Source of the DNA: an uncultured Porphyromonas sp.
Lineage (GTDB): Bacteria; Bacteroidota; Bacteroidia; Bacteroidales; Porphyromonadaceae
Assembly (NCBI RefSeq): GCF_905372525.1
Contig: NZ_CAJPPN010000004.1
Span: 14,727-78,726 of the forward strand
Length of the DNA stretch: 64,000 nucleotides
Reading direction: 5' to 3'
The notes beneath the pieces were generated by a model. The model did not search any database, was not told the origin of the DNA, and worked only from the letters and a program-made list of their open reading frames with translations. This document shows positions 10,318 through 17,940 of this stretch, piece by piece. Each line of letters opens with the position of its first letter. Within the stretch, counting starts at the first letter, position 1. The translations under genes and the position numbers were made by a program.

Positions 10318-13077
10318 TTAGTGTGCTTCGAGCCAATTAGCACCATGCCCGATACTTACCTCGAGGGGCACACGTAGGTCGGGATAGACGGACTCCATCA
10401 CCTCACGTACGAGGGTGGTCATCTCGTCCAGCTCGGAGAGGGGGACGTTGAAGTTCAGTTCGTCATGTACCTGCAGGATCATCCTACTGCCTAGTCCTCG
10501 CTCACGGATAGCCTGCTCTAGGCGAATCATCGCCAGCTTGATGAGGTCTGCAGCGGAGCCTTGTAGAGGAGCGTTGATAGCATTTCGCTCGGCATAGCCA
10601 CGTACTACTGCGTTGGCACTATTGATATCGGGCAGGAGACGGCGACGACCGAGGAGGGTCGTCACGTAGCCCCGCTTCTTAGCCTCCTCGACTACCTCAG
10701 TCATATAGCGGGCTACACCTGGGTAGGAGGCGAAGTAGCCCTCGATCAGTTCCTTGGCCTCTCGCCGTGGGATGGAGAGACGTTCGCTCAGCCCAAAGGC
10801 GGAGATGCCGTAGATGATCCCGAAGTTGGCCGTCTTAGCCCTTCGGCGCATATCTGCCGACACCTCTCCGTGACTCAGGCCGTAGATCTTGGCAGCTGTC
10901 GCCTGATGCACGTCTTGACCCGAACGGAAGGCCTCGATCAGTGCAGGGTCTTCGCTGAAGTGCGCCATCAGGCGAAGCTCGATCTGCGAATAGTCGGCAC
11001 TGAGGAACGTACAGCCCTCCTCGGGGACGAAGGCTTCACGGATAGCTCGTCCCTCGGGGGTACGGATGGGGATATTCTGAATGTTGGGATTACTGCTGGA
11101 GAGACGCCCCGTAGCCGCAATGGTTTGGTTAAAGGTCGTATGGATCTTCCCATCTGGGTAGACCAGCTCGGGGAGCGCTTCTACGTAGGTGCTGAGGAGC
11201 TTCTTCACTCCTCGGTAGTCGAGGATCTTCCCCACCACTGGGTGCTTATCTCGGAGCTTCTCCAGTACCTCTTCGCTCGTGGTATAGCCCCCAGTCTTTG
11301 TCTTCTTGGCCTTCTCCACGATCTGTAGTTCATCGAAGAGGGCTTCGCCTACCTGCCGACTGCTATTGACATTGATGCTGTGCCCGAGGAGGAGACTGAT
11401 CTCACCCTCGAGGCGCAGGAGCTCCCCTTGTAGCTCATCCGCCTGACGGCCGAGGCACGACTTGTCGAGCCTTACCCCCTCTCGCTCCATCCCGAGGAGT
11501 ACCTTCACCAGAGGCATCTCCACCTCGGTAAAGAGCTTCATGAGCCCAGCCTTCTCGAGTCGCTCATAGAGGTACTCGTAGAGCAGGTAGGTGATGTGCG
11601 TGTCCTCGGCTGCGTAGAACTGGAGGCGAGCAGGCTCGACCTGACGCAGATCAAACTGCCGAGGGCTCTGTGGGGCGATCATCTCCTCGAAGGACATCAT
11701 CTTATACCCGAGGAACTTGTCCGCCAGTTCGTCCAAGCCGTGACGCATATCGGGGTAGAGGAGATAGTGGGCGATCATGGTGTCGAAGAGAGGCCCCCCG
11801 ACCTCCACACCATACGAACGGAGTACCTGCAGGTCGTACTTGAGGTTTTGCCCCACCTTGAGGGAGCCCGCTTGCTGGAGGATCGGGGCAAGTTGGCCTA
11901 GTAGCTGGCAAGCCTCCTCCCTACCCTGAGGGACATCTAGGTAATAAGTCGTCTCAGCATCGAAGGCAAAGGTAACGGCCACCAGCTCCGCCCTTAGGGC
12001 ATCGACACTCGTCGTCTCGGTATCTAAGGCAAGCACCTTCGCCCCTCGTGCCCGCTCTAGGAAGGCAGGGAGCGTCTCGGCACGAAGTACCTCGATCCGC
12101 ATCGTGGGGATCGTCGTCGGGGCTAGAGTCTCAGCCTCCTCCGTCTCCTCTAGGCTGGCAAAGAGGTCATCTGGGGGAAGGGTGGGCTTAGCCTTGGCGG
12201 GCGCAGGCGACTTGCCAAGCACCCGACTAAGGAGCGTGCGAAACTCCAGCTCCTCGAAGAGGCGACGTACGGCCTCCTCATCCTTCTCTACCCTCTGATA
12301 GTCTCCTGGGGTATAGTCCAGCGGCACATCGGTGCGGATGGTAGCCAAGTAGTACGATAGTCGAATGTCGGCCTCGCCCTCTAGGAGCTTCTTGCCCGTA
12401 GCTCCCTTGATCTCGCTAGCGTGTGCTAGGAGGTTCTCCACCGAGCCATATTCAGCTAGGAGCTTCTGCGCCCCCTTCTCCCCGATGCCTTTGCACCCAG
12501 GGATATTGTCCACCTTGTCCCCAAGGAGGGCTAGGTAGTCAATGACCTGTCGGGTAGAGCTGAGCCCGAACTTCTCTAGTATCTCCTTCTCCCCCCACAC
12601 CTCATAGCCACCGCCCTGCATCGGGCGATACATCTTGACCTGCTCCGTGACGAGCTGACCATAGTCCTTGTCGGGTGTGACCATATAGACCTCTCGCCCT
12701 GCACTCGCTGCTCGATGGCTTAGTGTCCCGATGACATCGTCGGCTTCGTAGTCTGCCACCTCCACAGCGGGGATGCGGTAGGCCTCTAGGAGCTGACGGA
12801 TGATGGGGACAGCGATACGTATACCCTCGGGGGTCTCCTCTCGCTGAGCCTTGTAGTCGGGGTACTCTCTGTGGCGGAACGTCCCGCCCGCAGGGTCGAA
12901 GACCACGGCGAGCTCATCGGGCTGTTCCTTACCCAGCAGATCCTCCAGCATCAGCACGAAGCCAAAGATAGCACTGGTATTTCGTCCCTGGCTATCGATA
13001 CGGGGAGCCTTGATGAAGGCATAGTATGCCCGATAGATCAGAGCGTAAGCATCGAGTAGGAATAATCGCTGTGGCAT
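10318..13077 (-). CDS. polA: DNA polymerase I
   Basis: A 919-residue, three-domain polymerase. The N-terminal 5'-3' exonuclease (about residues 1-290) has DAYALIYRAYYAF and the helix-hairpin-helix GCKGIGEKGA. The 3'-5' proofreading domain appears intact: DTETT near residue 351, NLKYDLQVL, and YAAEDTHITY. The polymerase domain has motif A DYSQIELRLMAHF (about residue 692), motif B RRAKTANFGIIYGISAFG and motif C LQVHDELNF (about residue 870). It acts in repair and Okazaki fragment processing. The start codon is only 15 bases downstream of the stop of the RloB-like gene on the same strand, and no -7 element is visible in that gap, so polA may be read from the defence-gene promoter or from a promoter inside those genes. 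Confidence 0.97.
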   Translation of the reverse strand: MPQRLFLLDAYALIYRAYYAFIKAPRIDSQGRNTSAIFGFVLMLEDLLGKEQPDELAVVFDPAGGTFRHREYPDYKAQREETPEGIRIAVPIIRQLLEAYRIPAVEVADYEADDVIGTLSHRAASAGREVYMVTPDKDYGQLVTEQVKMYRPMQGGGYEVWGEKEILEKFGLSSTRQVIDYLALLGDKVDNIPGCKGIGEKGAQKLLAEYGSVENLLAHASEIKGATGKKLLEGEADIRLSYYLATIRTDVPLDYTPGDYQRVEKDEEAVRRLFEELEFRTLLSRVLGKSPAPAKAKPTLPPDDLFASLEETEEAETLAPTTIPTMRIEVLRAETLPAFLERARGAKVLALDTETTSVDALRAELVAVTFAFDAETTYYLDVPQGREEACQLLGQLAPILQQAGSLKVGQNLKYDLQVLRSYGVEVGGPLFDTMIAHYLLYPDMRHGLDELADKFLGYKMMSFEEMIAPQSPRQFDLRQVEPARLQFYAAEDTHITYLLYEYLYERLEKAGLMKLFTEVEMPLVKVLLGMEREGVRLDKSCLGRQADELQGELLRLEGEISLLLGHSINVNSSRQVGEALFDELQIVEKAKKTKTGGYTTSEEVLEKLRDKHPVVGKILDYRGVKKLLSTYVEALPELVYPDGKIHTTFNQTIAATGRLSSSNPNIQNIPIRTPEGRAIREAFVPEEGCTFLSADYSQIELRLMAHFSEDPALIEAFRSGQDVHQATAAKIYGLSHGEVSADMRRRAKTANFGIIYGISAFGLSERLSIPRREAKELIEGYFASYPGVARYMTEVVEEAKKRGYVTTLLGRRRLLPDINSANAVVRGYAERNAINAPLQGSAADLIKLAMIRLEQAIRERGLGSRMILQVHDELNFNVPLSELDEMTTLVREVMESVYPDLRVPLEVSIGHGANWLEAH

Positions 13078-13092
13078 GAATAGGATGGGTAA

Positions 13093-13824
13093 TTACTTAG
13101 TACGATGGGCTTCTCCCAAAATTTTCTTCCGTTCTTCGGGATCAGTAAGGACCTTGACTAACTCATCAACTCTTGTACAAGGGTTGTGCTTAGCGAAGTT
13201 ATTGTCTGTATAATTACCTCTGAGCTTCCGTGCATGCTTAATTGCTTGGTCTTGATCTCCGTGCTGGCTAAGTATCGTATACATGTCGGAACTCCCTTTC
13301 TCATATTTAAACTTAGGGTCATGCTTCCGTATCACTTCCTCTAAAGCCTTTATACACTCCTTTCGTCCGAGACCTGTACTCTGATACCTAAAGTGGAGCA
13401 GATACCAGAGTTCAAAGGACTCATTAGACCAAGCTACTTCGAAGCTCGCACCCGTAGCCTCTTTAATGGCTTGGTTAAAATCCTTGAAGTCATCTTTATC
13501 GAAGACTAGCCAGCAGCTGTCGAAGGGGGGTTGCTCCTTGTCTCTTATTGCCTTGGCTTCTTCCAAGAGCCTCATCGTAGCCATACCACATCCTATAACC
13601 TTAGTCTCGGGAGAGACTCCAACAAACTCATCATTAGGCTGTTCTTGGGAGGATACTCCCTCGACAACACTATACTTTATTGCTTGGATATCCTTGATCA
13701 TAGCTTTAAAGTACAAGCACGACGACTTGGTATCCTCTGATACGATTAAGAAACGCACCCCCTTTTGGCGTCCTCCTACTTGACGGCTTCCAAAGCCTTG
13801 CTTATGCTGATGTTTTTTCCCCAT
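13093..13824 (-). CDS. rloB: RloB-like TOPRIM-type nuclease/effector
   Basis: A 243-residue cytoplasmic protein without a signal. The layout matches RloB-like proteins: RFLIVSEDTKSSCLYFK at residues 24-40 places a Glu (E30) at the TOPRIM-like first strand, CWLVFDKDDF near residues 103-112 gives the acidic DxDD cluster, and SNESFELWYLLHF (132-144) is the conserved family motif. The first motif is slightly off the usual EGxxTE pattern. It is encoded 9 bases downstream of an ATPase gene of the RloA type; such ATPase plus TOPRIM pairs include the PARIS anti-phage system, in which the ATPase senses infection and releases the nuclease. The gene is visibly richer in A+T than polA, suggesting acquisition. 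Family assignment is good; the activity is inferred. Confidence 0.82.
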   Translation of the reverse strand: MGKKHQHKQGFGSRQVGGRQKGVRFLIVSEDTKSSCLYFKAMIKDIQAIKYSVVEGVSSQEQPNDEFVGVSPETKVIGCGMATMRLLEEAKAIRDKEQPPFDSCWLVFDKDDFKDFNQAIKEATGASFEVAWSNESFELWYLLHFRYQSTGLGRKECIKALEEVIRKHDPKFKYEKGSSDMYTILSQHGDQDQAIKHARKLRGNYTDNNFAKHNPCTRVDELVKVLTDPEERKKILGEAHRTK

Positions 13825-13833
13825 ATCGACCCT

Positions 13834-15099
13834 CTAGCCCCTTGTTATCTTGATGCGAGGAATAGCTCCATATCTGCCCCTCACATACTCATCCGCGATA
13901 AGATCTGACTCCTCAAAATTATCAAACTCAATATGAGCATACAGCTGTGTCTCCTCCCTTTGGTTCTTCTCTGTAAACCAAATTTCATCACGGCGCACAT
14001 AGTCTAGGTTCAGCTGGTTCGTATCATGTGTGGTGAAGACCAACTGTGCCCCTTGTTTATTAATCTTGGGATTGGTGAATAGCTGGATGATTGCTCGTGT
14101 GAGTAGAGGATGGAGCTTGGCATCCAGCTCATCAATCACAAGGAGCTCGCCTCGCTCAAGTGTACTGAATATTAAGCCTAGAAGTTCTGCTACCTTCTGC
14201 GTCCCTTCTGACTCTTGTTGCCGAAGTTCAAAAACCTCCTTCCCGCTAAGACCTCCACGGCTATCATAACGGTTGTGAGTAGACTGTACCCGTAGACCTT
14301 TTATCTCCTCTTTGAGTAGGTCACCCAGAATTTCTTGGAGCTCTTTAGGAAAATTCTCTCTCTCGATTGTCTCCTCTTCTATGGACAGGTCCCGTACCGC
14401 AACATCTATATCCTGGAGAAAGGACTTAGCTTTTTCCGCATATTCACTCTCTCTTTTGAAGAGTTCGTACGTCTTTCGCATGTATCGCTCACTATGAAGC
14501 GCTGAAGCAAAGTGGCACTGCTCAAACCAACTAATAATAGAGCCCGAAAGGTTACCCTTGAGCTGAGCCACAAGGGATAGGAAGAGCCTATTTTCATTTA
14601 GGTCTCCCTCCCTACCCTTACCCTCAGGAAAAAATCCTCCAATAGAAACACCATTCTTCCCTCGGGAGAAGAGGCGAGTATCGGCTTTCTTACCTACCCT
14701 GTAGAGCCACTCTTCTTTGATAGCCTTATCCGTAAAGCTGAAGCCATATCGATAGTGCCGCTCCTTACTTCCCTGTTTATAGAGGAATTCTATCTCAAAC
14801 TCCGTTTCTTCCTCCTTAGTCTCTTCACTGAGTAAGAAGGGATCATACTCATCTAATGCATCCTCAGGATTAAGGCGTACCGATCCCCGTACCATACGCC
14901 TCATCGCTCCGAAGGCTCTGAGGATATTACTCTTTCCACTTGCGTTAGCCCCGAAGAGCAGAGCTAGAGGAAGGGCTCTAATCCCTCCCTTGCTTTCCTG
15001 CAGAGACCCTTCATGTGGGAGTCCATCCACAGCCATCAGGCTCAGCACCTGGCGATCCTTTATTGATCTATAGTTCGTTACTGCGAAGTTGAGAAGCAT
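13834..15099 (-). CDS. rloA: RloA-like AAA/ABC-type ATPase
   Basis: A 421-residue ATPase of the AAA_15/AAA_21 (SMC-like, OLD-related) group. It starts with the typical LNFAVTNYRSIKDRQVLS and has Walker A GANASGKSN (residues 50-58), an ABC-signature-like ESEGTQKV (about 297-304), Walker B LLVIDELD (about 319-326) and a TTHD switch His (about 356-359). It is the partner of the RloB-like gene that follows 9 bases later. A TATCTTTG -7 element lies about 40 bases upstream, so the pair has its own promoter. The pair was first noted next to restriction loci, but no restriction genes are visible here. Base composition is more A+T-rich than the flanking polA and receptor genes. The sensing trigger cannot be deduced. 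Confidence 0.85.
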   Translation of the reverse strand: MLLNFAVTNYRSIKDRQVLSLMAVDGLPHEGSLQESKGGIRALPLALLFGANASGKSNILRAFGAMRRMVRGSVRLNPEDALDEYDPFLLSEETKEEETEFEIEFLYKQGSKERHYRYGFSFTDKAIKEEWLYRVGKKADTRLFSRGKNGVSIGGFFPEGKGREGDLNENRLFLSLVAQLKGNLSGSIISWFEQCHFASALHSERYMRKTYELFKRESEYAEKAKSFLQDIDVAVRDLSIEEETIERENFPKELQEILGDLLKEEIKGLRVQSTHNRYDSRGGLSGKEVFELRQQESEGTQKVAELLGLIFSTLERGELLVIDELDAKLHPLLTRAIIQLFTNPKINKQGAQLVFTTHDTNQLNLDYVRRDEIWFTEKNQREETQLYAHIEFDNFEESDLIADEYVRGRYGAIPRIKITRG

Positions 15100-15136
15100 A
15101 ATTCGAATATCTATCCATTATACAAATAGTACTTTA

Positions 15137-15144
15137 CAAAGATA
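15137..15144 (-). promoter_or_regulatory. -7 promoter element for the RloA/RloB pair
   Basis: Minus-strand TATCTTTG, an exact match to the Bacteroidota TAnnTTTG -7 consensus, 38 bases before the rloA-like start codon. No convincing -33 element was identified. Confidence 0.6.
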
Positions 15145-15182
15145 CGAAAGCCACTGCAGACCTCCCCTATATATAAGTGTAG

Positions 15183-15225
15183 GGGGCAGTCCGTGCGTCA
15201 GAGGTCCCGACGCATGGACTGCCCC
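15183..15225. terminator. Stem-loop terminator after the TonB-dependent receptor gene
   Basis: A 17-bp stem (arms 15183-15199 and 15209-15225, one G-T wobble) with a 9-base loop, between the receptor stop codon and the RloA promoter. There is no long T tract on the minus side, so efficiency is uncertain. Confidence 0.6.
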
Positions 15226-15266
15226 TCTTGTCCCTCTAAGCGAGGGGAGGGAGGACGCTGGGCGAC

Positions 15267-17441
15267 CTAGAAGCGGTAGCCGAGCGAGAGGGTGATCATC
15301 CGCCCATTACCCTGCGTATACTCCGCATCACGTGCTACGAGCTGGGACTGGATGGGGTAATAGGAGGTGTTCAGGAGGTTCTCCACCCCGAGTCCAAGGG
15401 TGAAGGCCCCGAGGCGATAGTTTCCCTGAAGCGAGAGTAGGGTGATGGGCTTCACGGGGCCTTCACCCTCCTCGTACTGGCTCACCCCGGTCGCCGGGTT
15501 GGTCGTAGGGGCAAAGCGGTCACGGCTCCCCGTGTGCAGGGCGAAGAGGCGTAGGGCAAGGTCCTTGAGGGGACGGTAGCTCACATGGGCAGTGACCTTG
15601 AGGGGCGGGATAGACTGCCCCGACATATAGCCTCGCCAGGAGCCATCGGGGAGCTGCTTGCGTCCCTCTAGGGCTGCGAAGGAGGCACCGAGGGAGAGGC
15701 GAGGGCTGAGGGTAGCCTCGGCACTCAGCTCTACCCCATAGACACGCTGTGGGGAGCGGTCTACGACCCAGAAGCCACTCTGACTCTTGAGGTCGCTCCC
15801 TAGAGCAGCGTAGGTGTAGTAGACAGCCCCCTGTAGGTCTAGTCGTGTCCCCGAGCCAAAGAGCTCCTCGAGGGGCGAGTAGAAGCCCACCTCGTAGTTG
15901 TGCGTCCGTACGGGGTCGGTCTCTATCTTGGAGAGGACATCCGCCTTGGCAGCACGGAGGGTACGTCCGAGGTCATAGATGGAGAAGCCCTGAGAGTAGG
16001 AGACGAAGGGCTGGAAGGCTCTCAGCGCATTGTAGGTTGCCCCGACATTGAGTGAGAGGTTGCGGTAGCGTAGCGTTCCCGAGGCCACTTGTACGAGGGG
16101 GTCGGTCTTCTTGTTTCTCAGGACGGTATAGTTGGGGACGTGGACGTCGATCCAGTCATAGCGAGCACCCGCCTTGAGGGTAAGGTGGTCGTAGAGGGTT
16201 GCCTTGGTCTGCACGAAGGGGGCATAGCTCACCGAGGTCATCTTGGGCACCCAGTAGCGACCATCCACCAGAGGCTGGCTCGTCTCATCCAGCTGTAGGT
16301 CTGCCCCATAGAGTAGGTGTAGGCTGAGGATGCTCGAGGGACTGAGGCGGGAGAGGAGCTGTGCCCGTGCTCCCCCTTGCAGCGCTTCGATCATCGCCTG
16401 TCCACTGGTCTCCTCCCAGCGGGGGCTACGTGGGTTGTGCTTGCGGTAGTCGGTCACAGCCTTGATGCCTCGGCCGAAGAGCGAGACCTCTAGGTCGGTG
16501 TGGGCGAAGAGCTCACGAGAGGTCAGCTTGAGGTAGGCATTGTGGTTGTAGGGGAGCCCCTCTGGGATCGCCTCCTTGGGCTGTGTCCCAGGGACACCGA
16601 TGCGAGGGGAAACGAGGTACTTACCCCCTGAGGCTACTAGCGGGCTCTCCTGCTGCGTACGGAAGAAGTTGTACATCAGCTCCAGCTGCGTCCGCTCCCC
16701 GAGGCTGTAGCCGAGCTTCACGAGGGCGTTGATCGAACGGGTGTCTCCGAGTCCATAGCGAGGAGAGAGGTAGACACCATCCGCCCCTATCGCCGAGCCC
16801 GTCTGCTGATAGAGCCCATCGACGAGGTAGCTCAGGCGCCCCACCTGCCCGTAGAACTGCTGGGAGAGGCGGTAGCCCGAGGTCTTCTGCGAGCGTCTGA
16901 AGTAGTCGTGATCGGTGTAGCTGAGCTGGGTCTGCCCCCCGATGGGGCGCTGCTCACGGCTCTGCTTGGTGATGATATTGATGATCCCGCCATTGGCTCC
17001 GTTACCGAAGATAGCGGTAGCTCCCTTGATGACCTCGATACGCTCCACCGCTGCGGGGTCTATCGTCCTGAGGTCTCGGCTCGTAGCACGAAGGGGGGTA
17101 GACTGGGGGATCCCGTCGATGAGCACGAGGATACTACGCCCACGCAGGGTGTTGTAGCGCTCATTCACATTGTTCCCCGTAGGGGGGACTCCTGGGACAA
17201 AGTACCCGACGATCGCCTGCATGTCGGGCAGGATCTGGCTCATCTCTCGGATGTCTCGTGCCGGGATGATGGTGATGCTGGCGGCAGAGCGCTGCTTGAT
17301 CTCGGGCATACGTGCCCCGACGACCACCACACTCTGGAGCTCATGCTCGACATCCCGTGCCGGGAGTGTGTCAGCCCTCTGCGACAGGGCGACGAGGCTC
17401 TGGCTACAGAGCGTGAGGGTAAGGAGTAACTTTCGATGCAT
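15267..17441 (-). CDS. TonB-dependent outer membrane receptor, siderophore/FecA-like
   Basis: A 724-residue outer-membrane receptor with a Sec signal (LLLTLTLCSQSLVALSQ). A TonB-box-like segment SVVVVGAR is followed by a plug with LPDMQAIVGYFVPG, RGRSILVLIDGIPQ and IEVIKGATAIFGNGANGG, characteristic of siderophore and haem receptors rather than of SusC. The 22-strand barrel region follows, and the chain ends in the canonical ...LSLGYRF with a terminal Phe. There is no N-terminal carboxypeptidase-like domain, unlike the receptors at both ends of this window. It stands alone with its own promoter and no ABC importer or SusD nearby. Uptake of an iron chelate is the likely role by family; the ligand is unknown. 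Confidence 0.9.
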   Translation of the reverse strand: MHRKLLLTLTLCSQSLVALSQRADTLPARDVEHELQSVVVVGARMPEIKQRSAASITIIPARDIREMSQILPDMQAIVGYFVPGVPPTGNNVNERYNTLRGRSILVLIDGIPQSTPLRATSRDLRTIDPAAVERIEVIKGATAIFGNGANGGIINIITKQSREQRPIGGQTQLSYTDHDYFRRSQKTSGYRLSQQFYGQVGRLSYLVDGLYQQTGSAIGADGVYLSPRYGLGDTRSINALVKLGYSLGERTQLELMYNFFRTQQESPLVASGGKYLVSPRIGVPGTQPKEAIPEGLPYNHNAYLKLTSRELFAHTDLEVSLFGRGIKAVTDYRKHNPRSPRWEETSGQAMIEALQGGARAQLLSRLSPSSILSLHLLYGADLQLDETSQPLVDGRYWVPKMTSVSYAPFVQTKATLYDHLTLKAGARYDWIDVHVPNYTVLRNKKTDPLVQVASGTLRYRNLSLNVGATYNALRAFQPFVSYSQGFSIYDLGRTLRAAKADVLSKIETDPVRTHNYEVGFYSPLEELFGSGTRLDLQGAVYYTYAALGSDLKSQSGFWVVDRSPQRVYGVELSAEATLSPRLSLGASFAALEGRKQLPDGSWRGYMSGQSIPPLKVTAHVSYRPLKDLALRLFALHTGSRDRFAPTTNPATGVSQYEEGEGPVKPITLLSLQGNYRLGAFTLGLGVENLLNTSYYPIQSQLVARDAEYTQGNGRMITLSLGYRF

Positions 17442-17530
17442 TCTTATTCTTACTTATTGAGTATACCTATTGACCTCATAAAGGCTGGGATAGAGGCCTA
17501 TCCAGCCCTCTGGAGAGGCTTTGGAATGTG

Positions 17531-17538
17531 CAAAAGTA
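17531..17538 (-). promoter_or_regulatory. -7 promoter element for the TonB-dependent receptor
   Basis: Minus-strand TACTTTTG matches TAnnTTTG about 90 bases before the start codon. A TTTG lies 15 bases further upstream and may serve as a -33 element, though the spacing is shorter than usual. Confidence 0.55.
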
Positions 17539-17879
17539 CGTTATTTGCGAGCTCAAAGCCTCGCTCCTATTAAAAATCACTATACATAGGTAGTCCCCTC
17601 GTACGCTCCTTGCCTCGGGTTAGCCTCTGGGCTCTGCCTCTTGCCCCCTTCACCTGCTCTCTCCCTTCCCCGTGGTCATACCCCCTACAACTCCCCCCTA
17701 CGCTCCTTCGTCCCAGCCACGGTCAGCATCTTTCCCTCCACGAGGTTCACAGGCCTTGCCCCCCATTGAGTAGGGGGCGGTGCAGGGTAGAGCCTTAGGG
17801 CTATTTAAGCATATCAGATCGCCAAGACCTTTGTTAAATAATTTATTATATTCCAAGAGGATAAGTATTAAAAAACCAC

Positions 17880-17887
17880 TATCTTTG
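17880..17887 (+). promoter_or_regulatory. -7 promoter element for the cytolysin-like lipoprotein operon
   Basis: TATCTTTG, an exact TAnnTTTG match, lies 53 bases before the first start codon within an A+T-rich stretch. No clear -33 TTTG was found at the expected distance. Confidence 0.6.
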
Positions 17888-17940
17888 TGCTAGAGAACAC
17901 TACACCCTGGGATTAGTACATCTAATTTAAGTTGTAAGGT

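Larger units (their letters stand above)
17442..17940. other. Intergenic region between divergent genes
   Basis: Holds a minus-strand -7 element for the receptor (17531-17538), a plus-strand -7 element for the cytolysin-like operon (17880-17887), and an A+T-rich stretch at about 17835-17880. The short open frame at 17610-17798 is Pro/Leu/Ser-rich and has no sign of being a gene. Confidence 0.6.

Noticed and set aside
16908..17429. A 173-codon plus-strand frame opposite the TonB-dependent receptor
   Set aside because: It is antisense to the receptor plug region and has no independent support.
17610..17798. A 62-codon frame in the intergenic region before the cytolysin-like operon
   Set aside because: Low-complexity Pro/Leu/Ser composition and no signal or known motif; it lies between two divergent promoters.
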